A stretch of 64,000 nt of DNA. Origin: Phytophthora colocasiae. Lineage: Eukaryota > Oomycota > Peronosporomycetes > Peronosporales > Peronosporaceae. Location of the stretch: contig JAGKQI010000097.1 in NCBI GenBank assembly GCA_018806915.1, positions 186,001 through 250,000 on the forward strand, in the 5' to 3' direction. Under the pieces are notes generated by a model that was given only the letters and a program-made list of their open reading frames with translations, was not told where the DNA came from and did not search any database. The position numbers and the translations under genes are program-made. Shown here piece by piece: positions 31,392 through 43,212 of this stretch (position 1 is its first letter; every line of letters starts with the position of its first letter).

Positions 31392-32996
31392 CTACTCATA
31401 ATCACGAGTTCCCTTGTTCTTCATGTTGACGCACACTCTGCGTCGAATTGCGTTTGATGTCGCATCATTCGAGACCGTCACGAACACAGCCGCCACCACG
31501 AAGACAAACACGAATCCGACCGGTATACCGGTTCCCATACTTTTCTCGTACGAGGGTAAACCTTGACGTAGTTTTGCTCCCATCTCTTCGTGTTTGTCTT
31601 CCACCGCATTCCCCACTTGAGCTGCTGCTAGTTGCACTGGATTCTCCTTGACTTCTTCATTTGGAAGCTCTTGTTCGGTCTCATACCGGTCTTCCAACTC
31701 TTCATCACGTAGAACAGGCTGTGGTTCTTCCTCCTCTTGTCCGTAGAGCTTCCAGCCTCTCCCCACTGTCTGTTCTACCTCCGTAGCGTTCTCATACGGA
31801 ACCCAATGCAGTTGACCACATGAATTCGTCTCATTCATCCAACCTTCAAGTGAAACGTTGGCGAACTTAAGGAAGTTCTCGAACGACCGGACTTTACCGA
31901 AGCCGTACTTGTCCAGTTCGAACGTATCCACTTGTCCTTTGAACTCCTTTCCTTGGCGGAGACGAACACGGTTACGTGCCATTTCTGTGTCCAAGTTCTT
32001 CTTCGCCGGGTCTACCGGAGATTGCCAGAAGCTGGCCGGTTTCTTGGAGTAATTGTGGAACAGTACATTGCCCAACATACTGGGCGAGTACAAGTCGTAG
32101 CCGTAGGTCCAGTAGTTCGCCGAGCGCATGAATTCTTCGCCATCCCAAAGCCACGGAGTGTGGGAGTCCACTAAAACTTTACGTTCTGCGTGGCACTTAC
32201 TGAAGGAGTAACCTCCTCCCCATAGAGCTGCCATCTGCGGCATCCACGAGTCACTGATCATACTGGCACCAACGATCCGAGTCAGATCGTTGCCACCTTT
32301 AATGGTCGTACATAAGTGAGGAAGGGAGTTGATGACGTTGTTATCCCCGTTCTCCTTGATCATGTAGTCGTGTGTGTGGTGTGGGTACATGGTCATGACT
32401 GCCATCTCGTTGTTAATCGATGCCCAATCGGCCAGGATGTTCTCGTCCCACCGGTTCGTGAAGATACTGTGGCCGTCCACTTGCAGACAGAACTCTTGGT
32501 CACCTACCAGCTTCTGCTGTAAGTGACGCGCTGTGGTACACCCGGCAGACTCTGCAGCGTCTCGGGTATCGACTGTGACTTGGTTCTTGTACCGACATTC
32601 CGTATCTTCAGGCCATTGAGATGCAGCCATCTTGCAGTATTCGTCCAAACACATCGGATCTCCTTCGTAGATTTGCTCCAGGATGCCGAAATGAAGACGT
32701 TCAGGGTACGTCGCACGTGTGAAGGCAGTGAAGAGGGTTTTACCACAGCGATATCCATCTCGGAAGACCGAAGAACCGATGAACATTTCGAATGTATCAG
32801 GGATATGTGCAGGTGGAGGACGTAGATGGCTCTTGTCCGGGTCCAGCGGAATGTGCTGTACCCGCGGGTTGAGCTTGAGTGATTTGGTCCAGTTGTCCCA
32901 TGAGATCGTCGAGAAGTCGGACTCGTTGTTCGGGTTTCGATCGGGCACAGCCGTCACGAAACCAAGTAGTAGAACGGTAGAGAGGAATCGTACCAT
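31392..32996 (-). CDS. GlcNAc-transferase-like membrane protein, copy 2
   Basis: 534 codons, colinear with copy 1 and largely the same in the core: FEMFIGSSVFRDGYRCGKTL, CTTARHLQQ, FCLQVDGHSIF, WDGEEFMRSANYW and NETNSCGQLHWVPY. Signal peptide (MVRFLSTVLLLGFVTAVP), acidic stalk at about 425-485, and a C-terminal transmembrane segment (GFVFVFVVAAVFVTVSND). The stalk and ends have diverged most, suggesting constraint on the catalytic part. An initiator-like sequence lies 15-27 bases upstream of the ATG. Both copies look intact. Confidence 0.72.
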   Translation of the reverse strand: MVRFLSTVLLLGFVTAVPDRNPNNESDFSTISWDNWTKSLKLNPRVQHIPLDPDKSHLRPPPAHIPDTFEMFIGSSVFRDGYRCGKTLFTAFTRATYPERLHFGILEQIYEGDPMCLDEYCKMAASQWPEDTECRYKNQVTVDTRDAAESAGCTTARHLQQKLVGDQEFCLQVDGHSIFTNRWDENILADWASINNEMAVMTMYPHHTHDYMIKENGDNNVINSLPHLCTTIKGGNDLTRIVGASMISDSWMPQMAALWGGGYSFSKCHAERKVLVDSHTPWLWDGEEFMRSANYWTYGYDLYSPSMLGNVLFHNYSKKPASFWQSPVDPAKKNLDTEMARNRVRLRQGKEFKGQVDTFELDKYGFGKVRSFENFLKFANVSLEGWMNETNSCGQLHWVPYENATEVEQTVGRGWKLYGQEEEEPQPVLRDEELEDRYETEQELPNEEVKENPVQLAAAQVGNAVEDKHEEMGAKLRQGLPSYEKSMGTGIPVGFVFVFVVAAVFVTVSNDATSNAIRRRVCVNMKNKGTRDYE

Positions 32997-33010
32997 TGTT
33001 GATGGAAGAG

Positions 33011-33023
33011 AATTGCAGACTGA
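33011..33023 (-). promoter_or_regulatory. Oomycete initiator-like element upstream of transferase copy 2
   Basis: The minus strand reads TCAGTCTGCAATT, 12 of 13 matches to the TCATTYYNCAWTT core of the oomycete Inr, a short distance before the ATG at 32996. Confidence 0.55.
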
Positions 33024-33748
33024 AAGGAAGGAGCCGCAGAGCTAACGGCTTTTTCTACTATCTGAGGGGACGCCACTGGAATGAAACGACGACAAGTCCG
33101 GAAGGCGCCACGTACGCGTCTTCCATGAAAAATGTGATAACTCCTAGAGGATATGGGGTTAAATGCTCTTGAGTTTTCTATCGTTTTTTGTTTCAACGAG
33201 ACGAAAGTAGTTCGTACTGAACTTGAGTCTCAAACGCCAGGCCTCCTCTGAACTCGAAATGAGTTAGCAAAACCTCTCGACGGCAAGCCATTCGCACGTA
33301 CTATTGGCTGGTTTAATGTCGCGGCTCATGGATCATGAAACGGAGACCGCCGTTTCTCATGACCAACAAACAGGATTTTAGTAGACAAGCGCCTGACGGC
33401 AGAAACGTCCAACAAAGCTCACGATTCCAACTCAAGAGTAGATGCAGCCTCAATATATCTTATAAAAATAAAAACCCTACTAGTACATGTTACTTTTACA
33501 CACTTTAGATAAGCTGGAAGCCCGGTGTTTTGTTCATTCTACATTTTGGTAGTTTCCAAGGAAACACACTATACCGCTGTTAACCCAGCCCAACCCATTA
33601 GTACATGTGCAGGTTAGTACTATAGTAACTGCCTCGAGCGTCCCAACCAAACCGTCGTTCCCACGCCCCACGCTTTCAGTATCTTGGCCATGTGCATGTG
33701 TTCCTGCTCTCTTTGTGACCCCCGTTTTGAACCCCCCAACACTCAGAA

Positions 33749-33764
33749 GCTCATTCCCCAATTT
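33749..33764 (+). promoter_or_regulatory. Oomycete initiator (Inr) of CAR1
   Basis: GCTCATTCCCCAATTT matches the published oomycete Inr consensus GCTCATTYYNCAWTTT at every position. It lies 43 bases upstream of the CAR1 ATG, a normal leader length in Phytophthora. Confidence 0.85.
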
Positions 33765-33806
33765 CCTCATTGGCAGCGACATCAACCTTCGCTTTGGAAT
33801 TAACCG

Positions 33807-36800
33807 ATGCATCCGAGAAGACCTGCAACGGCGGCGGCCCTCGTCAGTCTCCTTGCGGCCGGACTCGTATCCGCCGACGTCCCTGTCGGCGTCCAGCATG
33901 ATGCAACCTACACGTTGACGGAGGATTGCGGTGTGCCGTGTGGTGGTGATGGAGACGCTCCAACTGGAACTGCTTGTCCCAAGGCCGGCGACGTCGCTAC
34001 TAGTGACTGTCAACCCTACCTTTTGTCCTACAACGGTGCAGTGTGTGTCGCCCCTGTTGATGCTGAGTGTGTTGTCATTCATGATACTACGTGGGGTTGT
34101 GCGTTCCCCAAGACTGGTGGATACTCTTCAGCTGCTGAAGCTGAGACGGTTGGGGCCTACGATGATGGAAGCTCTGGCTTGGGAGGCGATGAAGACGTCC
34201 AGGCTGGCTATGATACTACCCTTGACAAACCATTGGGCGTGAACTGTGACGTTGCCACTGAAACGGGTGGAACGACACAGGAGAACGGCAACTACGGCTC
34301 GACCGGCACAACCGGTGGTACTCCCACTACTGAAGGGGGTTATGGGACTACCACTGGAACGACTGGTACTACTGAAGGCGTGACCAGTGGTGGGTATGGG
34401 CCTGGTACCCCTGGAACTACTGAAGGTGTTACTAGTGGTGGGTACGGTTCTTCTACCCCAGGAATCACCGAAGGTGTTACTAGTGGTGGGTACGGGCCCG
34501 CGACTACTGGAACCACAACGACTGGCACTACGGATTCTGGAGTCACGACGGGCGGCTACGGTTCTCCCGAGACCGTTGAAGGTGGGAAGACGACGGTAGA
34601 GTACTCTGGAACAACTGAGACAACGGAAGGCGGAGAGACTACCGTTGACTACGGTACTACGGACACTACTGGCCCGGCGGGGGCTTACACGTCTGGTGGT
34701 ACGACAACGGAGGGAGGTGAGACCACCACGAACTACCCCAGTGGTGGTGGCGATGACTATCCAACCAGCACCACGAACTACCCCAGTGGTGAGGACAACG
34801 GCTACCCAACCGGCACAACCGGGTCCTACTCCACTGGCACCACGGACTACAGCGGTAGCGGCAAGACTACTGGGCTGTACACCCCAGGCACGACAGAAGG
34901 CGGCGAGGCTTCGACAGACTGCAGTGGAAGTGACAAAACTACCGGTTCATACACCACGGGTACTACTGAGGGTGGTAAGGACTACCACAGCGGTGGTGGT
35001 AATGACTACCCAACCGGCACCACGACAACCTACCCTACCGGCACAACCGAGGGCGGTAACGACTACCATGTAGGGGGTGGCAACGACTACCCGACCGGCA
35101 CTAATGAAGGTGGTGAGGACTACCACAGCGGTGGTGGCAAGGACTACCCAAGCTATTCTACGACGGACTACCCTACCGGCTCTACCGAGAGCGGAGAGGA
35201 TTACCACACCGGTGATGGGAACAACTACCACGCCACGACGGACTACCCCAGTGGTGGAGGCAATGACTACCCAACCTACACGACGGACTACACTAGTGGT
35301 AGTGGCAAGACTACCGGGTCATACCCAACTGGTACCAAGGAATACAGCGGTAGTGGCAAAACCACAAATCCATACACCCCCGGCACAACCGAAGGCGGTG
35401 AAGCCTCAGCGGACTGCAGTGGAAGTGGTAAAACTACCGGCTCATACACCACGGGCACAACTGAAGGCGGTGAGGTAGACTACCACACTGGTGGTGGCAA
35501 GGACTACTCGACCGGCACGACCGAGGGCGGTGAAACAACAACGGACTACCCCAGTGGTGGCAACAAGACAACTGGGTCCTACCCCACCGGCACCACGGAA
35601 TACAGCAAAACTACAGCTCCATACACCCCTGGTACGACCGAGGATAACGAGGCCTCGACGGACTGCAGCGGGAGTGATAAGACTACTAGCCCATACACCC
35701 CCGGCACTACTGAGGGTGGTGAAGCATCAACGAACTACCCTACTGGGACTACCGAGGGCGGTGAGGATTACCACACTGGTAACAACAAGGATTATCCTAC
35801 TGGCACGACTGAGGGTGGTGATGCTACAACGGACTACCCAGACCATGACACCGATGGAGCACCGGAGGATGATGAAACTGATGAGCCCTACGACGAGACT
35901 GAATCTCCGGTAGAAGAATCCTCGGAGGCCACCGCTGGCTACCCTACGGAAGAAAACACTGAGTATCCAACCGAGGAGACTAAATACCCGTCGCCTGAAG
36001 CACCAGAAGAAGACACGAAATACCCAGTGGAGGACACAAAGTACCCAGTGGAGGACACGAAATACCCTACGGAAGAGTCCACAGAAGCACCAGACGAGGA
36101 AACCACGGAGCCTTGCGACACTCAAGAACCAGAGGAGACGGAAGCACCGGAGGATACTACCCAACCCCCCGTCGACACTACGGAGCCTCCCGCTGACACA
36201 ACTGAGCCACCTGCAGACACGACAGAGCCCCCTGCCGATACAACGGAGCCACCCGCTGATACTACGGAGCCTCCTGCTGACACAACGGAGCCTCCTGCCG
36301 ATACTACGGAGCCACCCGCTGATACTACGGAGCCTCCTGCTGATACTACGGAGCCACCCGCTGATACTACGGAGCCTCCCGCTGACACGACTGAGCCTCC
36401 TGCTGACACGACTGAGCCTCCTGCTGACACAACCGAGCCTCCTGCCGATACTACGGAGCCACCTGCTGACACAACCGAGCCTCCTGCCGATACGACGGAG
36501 CCACCTGCTGATACAACCGAGCCTCCTGCTGATACTACGGAGCCACCTGCCGATACGACCGAGCCTCCTGCTGATACGACCGAGCCTCCTGCTGACACGA
36601 CCGAGCCACCCGCTGATACTACGGAGCCACCCGCTGACACGACCGAGCCTCCTGCTGATACTACGGAGCCACCTGCCGATACGACCGAGCCTCCTGCTGA
36701 CACGACCGAGCCTCCTGCTGACACTACGGAGCCACCCGCTGACACGACCGAGCCTCCTGCTGATACTACGGAGCCACCTGCCGATACGACCGAGCCTCCT

Positions 36801-38649
36801 GCTGATACGACCGAGCCTCCTGCTGACACGACCGAGCCACCCGCTGATACTACGGAGCCACCCGCTGACACGACCGAGCCTCCTGCTGATACTACGGAGC
36901 CACCTGCCGATACGACCGAGCCTCCTGCTGACACGACCGAGCCTCCTGCTGACACTACGGAGCCACCCGCTGACACGACCGAGCCTCCTGCTGATACTAC
37001 GGAGCCACCTGCCGATACGACCGAGCCTCCTGCTGATACGACCGAGCCTCCTGCTGACACGACCGAGCCTCCTGCTGACACTACGGAGCCACCCGCTGAC
37101 ACGACCGAGCCTCCTGCTGATACTACGGAGCCACCTGCCGATACGACCGAGCCTCCTGCTGACACGACCGAGCCTCCTGCTGACACTACGGAGCCACCCG
37201 CTGACACGACCGAGCCTCCTGCTGATACTACGGAGCCACCCGCTGATACTACGGAGCCTCCCGCTGATACTACGGAGCCACCCGCTGACACGACCGAGCC
37301 TCCTGCTGATACTACGGAGCCACCTGCCGATACGACCGAGCCTCCTGCTGACACGACCGAGCCTCCTGCTGACACTACGGAGCCACCCGCTGACACGACC
37401 GAGCCTCCTGCTGATACTACGGAGCCACCTGCCGATACGACCGAGCCTCCTGCTGATACGACCGAGCCTCCTGCTGACACGACCGAGCCACCCGCTGATA
37501 CTACGGAGCCACCCGCTGACACGACCGAGCCTCCTGCTGATACTACGGAGCCACCTGCCGATACGACCGAGCCTCCTGCTGACACGACCGAGCCTCCTGC
37601 TGACACTACGGAGCCACCCGCTGACACGACCGAGCCTCCTGCTGATACTACGGAGCCACCTGCCGATACGACCGAGCCTCCTGCTGATACGACCGAGCCT
37701 CCTGCTGACACGACCGAGCCACCCGCTGATACTACGGAGCCACCCGCTGACACGACCGAGCCTCCTGCTGATACTACGGAGCCACCTGCCGATACGACCG
37801 AGCCTCCTGCTGACACGACCGAGCCTCCTGCTGACACTACGGAGCCACCCGCTGACACGACCGAGCCTCCTGCTGATACTACGGAGCCACCTGCCGATAC
37901 GACCGAGCCTCCCTGCTGATACGACCGAGCCTCCAGCTGACACGACCGAGCCACCCGCTGATACTACGGAGCCACCCGCTGACACGACCGAGCCTCCTGC
38001 TGATACTACGGAGCCACCTGCCGATACGACCGAGCCTCCTGCTGACACGACCGAGCCTCCTGCTGACACTACGGAGCCACCCGCTGACACGACCGAGCCT
38101 CCTGCTGATACTACGGAGCCACCTGCCGATACGACCGAGCCTCCTGCTGATACGACCGAGCCTCCTGCTGACACGACCGAGCCACCCGCTGATACTACGG
38201 AGCCACCCGCTGACACGACCGAGCCTCCTGCTGATACTACGGAGCCACCTGCCGATACGACCGAGCCTCCTGCTGACACGACCGAGCCTCCTGCTGACAC
38301 TACGGAGCCACCTGCCGATACGACAGAGCCACCCGCTGATACTACGCAGCCGCCAGATGATGGTAGTCCAACGCCGTGCGATAACCAAGGAACGAACGGC
38401 ATTGGTGTGGAGAACAAGGTGCACTACGACAATGATGGCATCTATTATAACAACGTAGCAGCTAGAAATACCCAGTCGTGGCACTCGTGTTGCCGTTTGT
38501 GCTACTTCGATGCGGCGTGCGAGGCCTTCAGCTTCTTCCAAGACAACGCTGAGTCGATATGCCAGAAGACGACTTCGACTGCGAATGCACTGGAGGATCA
38601 ACAGAGCTGGCAGGCGGGTCACATGAACCGCGGCACCCCGGCACCATGA
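33807..38649 (+). pseudogene. CAR1: mucin-like acidic-repeat secreted protein with PAN domain, one frameshift
   Basis: Signal peptide (MHPRRPATAAALVSLLAAGLVSA), then a cysteine-bearing N-terminal domain (about residues 24-110, eight Cys), a Gly/Thr/Ser/Tyr-rich region with TTGTTEGG-type repeats (about 150-690), an acidic linker and about 100 copies of the 7-residue repeat PADTTEP. One extra C near 37909-37913 (CCTCCCTGC where every other unit has CCTCCTGC) causes a stop at 37917-37919. In the shifted frame the repeat continues to a C-terminal PAN/Apple domain (ENKVHYDN...HSCCRLC...CEAFSFF) ending at 38649. The design resembles cyst-germination-specific acidic repeat proteins, thought to form adhesive mucin on germinating cysts. 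The slip may be real or an assembly error in repeats. Confidence 0.8.
36163..38348 (+). repeat. 21-bp tandem array encoding PADTTEP, with a 231-bp higher-order unit
   Basis: About 103 units, almost invariant at the protein level and variable only at third bases. Variant units recur with a period of 231 bases (11 units): a unit marked GCCGATACGACCGAG before CCTCCTGCTGATACG is found at about 36550, 36781, 37012, 37432, 37663 and 38126; spacings are multiples of 21 except the last, which has the extra base. Confidence 0.92.
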
Positions 38650-38888
38650 ATCCGATGAGAGGCCTGCACAACACATGGAAGTGTTTGAACAAACTGCATA
38701 TACATAGTTTGATGTGAGCATTCGGCGACAAGTTGTACTTGAATAGAATGCATAGTTTTCCATTACTGTTGTTCCTTGGTTACCTATTTGGATGCTCAAG
38801 ATTGAGAACGGCTTCAGATTTGGCGGATCACGTGTTTGCTTTAGAAATTGTACAGAAGTTGGCAGACGGCATCGCGACGATTTAACAA

Positions 38889-39010
38889 AGGAACCTTGTG
38901 AGCCACGAGTTGTGACACTCGAGCCGATACGACAGAACTCCTAACGGATACGACGCAGCCTCCAATGGATATGGCACAGACCGCCTGGTGATATTAACTA
39001 GTAATCCGTT
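38889..39010 (+). pseudogene. CAR repeat relic downstream of CAR1
   Basis: Decayed copies of the array are readable: words such as GCCGATACGACAGAACTCC and GGATACGACGCAGCCTCC. Remnant of another array or a trimmed gene end. Confidence 0.6.
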
Positions 39011-39500
39011 GAGACTACGCAGCCACCGGCCAGTGCCATGTAGTATCCAGGATATTCTACCAACAGCCATGTCGCGGTTATAGGCCCCTCTACTGGCCAT
39101 TACTTCTGGGGGGGGGTCCAAGATGCTGGAACTTTCAGCCTGAAGCCTTGCACTAGTACTGCAAAAGGAGCACCATTTGACCCGGTTAATCGCAATGGGT
39201 GGGGAAGAGGTCTTGTATTTGTGTGAGGTCGGAGTGAGACCGACAAAGATAACGACGACGCTTTGTGCGGATGAACAGCAGTTATACATAAGAGTAAGAG
39301 AGAGGAAATCGATGGGGTTTGCTATCTTTCTTATGACCAGGAAGTGTGTGAGTCACACTACTGTGTGACAACACCATGACAGTTTTAGTTAGTCCTTTCA
39401 ACGTTTGGACTGATCGCTGAGGATAACGTTAAAATATTTACCGGCATCGTTAAAAATTATCGCAAAGATACCGTCATCCGCCCTTTCAGCTCCAAAGCAG

Positions 39501-42470
39501 GTGAATGGCACAGGTCGAGTCACCAGTCCTAGTGTGTTAGTCATGGATCCGCATCCGGCCCCACCGCCAGCGTGGTCTCGTGCTAATGACTGCACCCGTC
39601 GTGCAGGAGAGCTGAGTCATGATGAACAGCAGCAAAGAGGCTCTGGTTCAGTAAACTTTCTTCGGAACGAGTCATCCCAACAATTATCGCCCCATCCAAC
39701 CATGCCACGAACGTTTTCTAGTAGTCCTCCGGTCCGTGTTCGACTCACTTATGAGGATGCGAGAGGAGACACTGGTACTACTACAAATAAAACCCACTTC
39801 CCTACCGGTTTGGATGGCAGTTATGTGGAAGCTCGCGATAATTTGCCGCCCACACAATATGGTGACGATCACACCTTCTCTGCTCTACGTTCGGCACGCA
39901 AGCGTACCGCCTCCGGTCTGTATTGCGAAGAAACTAAGCGTCACTCACCAGAGAACACTCGTGAATACGCTTATTCCGCCACACCGCCCCCAAGGCTTCC
40001 GTCGAGGAAATCCGTCTATACCCCGTGTAGCCCTCATTCCTATAGTGGCAGGAACACTCCAAGCGGTTCCCAGCACACTAGAACGCCAGGAAAGAGCCAG
40101 CGACGTCGACACAGACATCCACCAGGAAGTGGTCAACGCAAATCGCCCGGTAATGCCCAGCGTGATCAGACCTCAACCACCGCCCGCAAGGCTCGTGGCA
40201 GTAGAAGCACTACACAATCTCCTTGGCGCGCTGGAGACTCAGTCGGTCCGCTACCGAATGGTGAAAATGCACCACCTAATCCAAATCAAGGGCAAGGAAT
40301 GAACGTGACTGCACAACGTTTCCTTTACAATATGCACAAGATGCGGAAACCGCAACACTGGAAATTTATACAGCTCGTTCGCAAGGAGGAGTGCTCTGGC
40401 ATTGATATTCTTAATCTTCGGTCGGAACATGCCCGGTGTGCTTTCTGCAACAAGTGTAAAGTGGAAATTACGTTTGAGAAGTCAAATACGTCCAATGTTA
40501 CCAAGCACATGAAGAAATACCATCCCAATGAACTCAAACGAGCAGCTGCCAAGGTGAAAGACCAAAAATCAAACCGAAACCATAAACTGGTTCACCAAGA
40601 TACTGAAGTTTTGTCAGACGTTAATCCCCAAGAACCGGCCACCGCAGCAGAACAATCTCGGGCGGATGATCTCGCGTCAATTTGGATTGCAAAATCGATG
40701 CGGCCATTCTCGATCGTGCATGATAAGTACTTCCGAAAATATGCTCGATATCTCAATTCGGTTCGTGGGCAAGTGAGGATTGCAAAGTCGTGGAAAACCC
40801 GTGAAGGTGTTGAAATAATAGCGGCACAACTCCGTGAGACTTTGAAGGAGAAAATCGGCACCGAATGTCTCTACTATTCCGCCTCAAGCGATATTTGGAC
40901 TGCTAGAAGCAAGCTCGCGTTCATCAGTTTTACTCTTCACTACTTGAACGAGATGTTCCAAATGCGGAGTTGGGTACTTGAAGTAAAACTTTTATCAGGA
41001 AAACACGATGGGTACCGTATTGCAGAGGCACTGGAGCATATCATGACTGAATGGGAGCTTCCACTAGAAAAATGTGTGAAATTTCTTCGGGATGGTGCTT
41101 CTAATGGGGTCAAGGCTTGTGAGTTACTGCAAGTCGATTCCATGTCATGTCTAGCGCACTGCTTACACCTCATTGTCGGATCGGGTATCGTTAAAAAGAA
41201 AGCCGGCAAGTCTTCCAGGGAATTAATGGCTGATGCGAGAACGGATGCAGATTTTGATGCTGTTATTGAGCAGGAAGCCTGTGAAGGAATTGACGCGTTC
41301 ATTACGGATACTTGTGAATCAGCTCGCAATGACTTGGAAACACTACGTGGCGTTGTCGAAAAGTTCCGCAAAATGGCAGTGTTCTTCAGTCGGTCTGTAA
41401 AAGGGACTGACTGTTTAAAAAGCCTTCAAACCAAAGATCTTCTCCCTAAGACAGACTGTGCAACACGCTGGAATAGTACTTATGCCATGCTGCTACGAAT
41501 GCTAGAGCTAAAGGGTACACTGGACAGCTTTTTTGATCACGTTGTCAGAACTGGAGAGTTTTCGGGATCAGTGGAGGAACCCAATGCTGAACATTGGCTG
41601 ACGATCCGTTGTTTGGTTTTGTTGCTTGAACCTTTCGCCATAGCATCGGACGGCTTGGGTGGTCAGAAGTATCCTACACTTGTCATCGCTGTCCCCGTAC
41701 TTCGCTCTATTGAGAGAAAACTGAATGACCCTGAAATGTTCGAAGTGACAATTAGGAGAGTCGGCAGCGAAGAATATGCTTCAAGAGTAAGGACCCTCAT
41801 GCAGTCAGTTCGGAAGACTTACGTGAAACTGTTTTCTGACCGGTTCCACTGCAACCTACCTGACGAATTGCTATGGATATCAGTACTAGACCCTCGCTCC
41901 GCAGAACTGAAGCACTTAAGCCTTGACGAGGCTAATTTTGCCATTTCTCAGTTCAAATCCGCTGTATTCGAGATGGGGAAGGATATTGCAAATAGTAATA
42001 TCAGTTCTAATGAACACATGGTGGTGGAAACGGAGGTTGAAACTTTGACAACGTCGCCGAATCAAAACTTAGCATGGTTGACGGACGTATTCAGTGGAGG
42101 AACAGATGAATATCATGAGGAGGAAATAACAGTGGATGATGAAGAGATTCTTGTTGAATGTGAGTCACAAGTTAGGCGATATTTGAACGATGCTCACGGC
42201 ACTCGAGTGACTACGGATGCTCTGGTTTGGTGGGCAGAACGAAGGACCAAGTACCCAATCGTAGCTGCTCTCGCTCGAAAGTGGTTAGGCTGTATCGCCA
42301 CATCAGTGCCATCCGAACGAGCTTTTTCGAAGAGCGGGAACGTTGTTACGACTAAGCGGTGTTCGCTATCAGCAGACATCATTCGTGATACAATGTTTGT
42401 GAGCGAGAACTACGAGGAGGAGAGTGAATGTGACACTAGCGAAGGAAGTGACAAAGATGTTGGGAGCTGA
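39501..42470 (+). CDS. hAT transposase with BED zinc finger
   Basis: 989 codons, uninterrupted. The N-terminal 300 residues are disordered and basic (SQRRRHRHPPGSGQRKS). A BED-type finger follows at about 312-341 (CAFCNKCKVE...HMKKYH). The RNase H-like core includes the hAT signatures LRDGASNGVKAC and CLAHCLHLIVG, and TDCATRWNSTY. The C-terminal dimerisation motif is at about 908-960 (WWAERRTKYPIVAALARKWL...PSERAFSKSG). All parts expected of an active hAT enzyme are present. The start could also be the ATG at 39543. Confidence 0.92.
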   Translation: MNGTGRVTSPSVLVMDPHPAPPPAWSRANDCTRRAGELSHDEQQQRGSGSVNFLRNESSQQLSPHPTMPRTFSSSPPVRVRLTYEDARGDTGTTTNKTHFPTGLDGSYVEARDNLPPTQYGDDHTFSALRSARKRTASGLYCEETKRHSPENTREYAYSATPPPRLPSRKSVYTPCSPHSYSGRNTPSGSQHTRTPGKSQRRRHRHPPGSGQRKSPGNAQRDQTSTTARKARGSRSTTQSPWRAGDSVGPLPNGENAPPNPNQGQGMNVTAQRFLYNMHKMRKPQHWKFIQLVRKEECSGIDILNLRSEHARCAFCNKCKVEITFEKSNTSNVTKHMKKYHPNELKRAAAKVKDQKSNRNHKLVHQDTEVLSDVNPQEPATAAEQSRADDLASIWIAKSMRPFSIVHDKYFRKYARYLNSVRGQVRIAKSWKTREGVEIIAAQLRETLKEKIGTECLYYSASSDIWTARSKLAFISFTLHYLNEMFQMRSWVLEVKLLSGKHDGYRIAEALEHIMTEWELPLEKCVKFLRDGASNGVKACELLQVDSMSCLAHCLHLIVGSGIVKKKAGKSSRELMADARTDADFDAVIEQEACEGIDAFITDTCESARNDLETLRGVVEKFRKMAVFFSRSVKGTDCLKSLQTKDLLPKTDCATRWNSTYAMLLRMLELKGTLDSFFDHVVRTGEFSGSVEEPNAEHWLTIRCLVLLLEPFAIASDGLGGQKYPTLVIAVPVLRSIERKLNDPEMFEVTIRRVGSEEYASRVRTLMQSVRKTYVKLFSDRFHCNLPDELLWISVLDPRSAELKHLSLDEANFAISQFKSAVFEMGKDIANSNISSNEHMVVETEVETLTTSPNQNLAWLTDVFSGGTDEYHEEEITVDDEEILVECESQVRRYLNDAHGTRVTTDALVWWAERRTKYPIVAALARKWLGCIATSVPSERAFSKSGNVVTTKRCSLSADIIRDTMFVSENYEEESECDTSEGSDKDVGS

Positions 42471-43212
42471 GCGTCTCTCGACTTTGTAAGAATGACCACG
42501 TTGATTTGAACAATGTAAATACATGATCTCAAAGACTGTAAACCAAATTCTGTGTAAGTCTTCCAATTCCGTGGGTGCCAATGACATAGCCAAAGTTGAA
42601 GTAGTCATTAGACAAGTAGCCAACAAACCGACCCTTTGGTAGTGTTCCGCACGAGAAGGTGAGAGCCAAAGATAATGAGAAGCATGCACTCCAGCTCATG
42701 CTTCATCGAATGTCCCCTTGAAACCCTCCTTCAGTATGCCACGTAAAACCGCATTACGAATGGGAAAATCGCAGTTCTGAAATCGTTGTGCTTAACACTG
42801 CAAGTGCGATGGACACATAGTTGTTAGTCTTGGTTCAGATCGTTAGTTGCTCTGACATTTTCTAGCGAAGGCACGTTTTGCCATGGCAACTTACCGAAGT
42901 TTCACGAAGCTGGAAACCTACAAACGCCGTACGGATACTCACGCACTAGCCGGCGGCTAGTTGCATGCGTACAACACGACAGCGCCCAGCGTCTTGACCA
43001 GGTCGTGCGTGTACTCGCTGAGCTACTCGCGCTGGAAGTGGATGAGCAGTGGCTACTAGGATATTATCCAATAATGAGAGGACATTTACGGTATTTAAAC
43101 CAATAATAAATAAGTGTTTTTAGACCAATCAAAGCAGATTGATCGTTACGCCATCGCTATCGCTTCGTTAAAAGTCGTTTAACGTTAAATTTTTTTCGTT
43201 CGGATAACGGTG
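42471..43212. other. Non-coding 3' part of the hAT element
   Basis: No gene seen. AT-rich stretches with TTAACGTTAAA and GTTAAAAGTCG words near 43165-43195 echo the 5' end and may be subterminal binding sites. Confidence 0.5.

Noticed and set aside
36163..38348. CRISPR-like array
   Set aside because: Repeats are contiguous, have no unique spacers and encode a periodic peptide in frame.
36122..38799. Long antisense frames (610, 896 and 306 codons) over the CAR1 array
   Set aside because: A 21-base repeat without stops is open in several frames on both strands; products such as GGSVVSA are mirror images of the repeat, with no signal peptide or domain.
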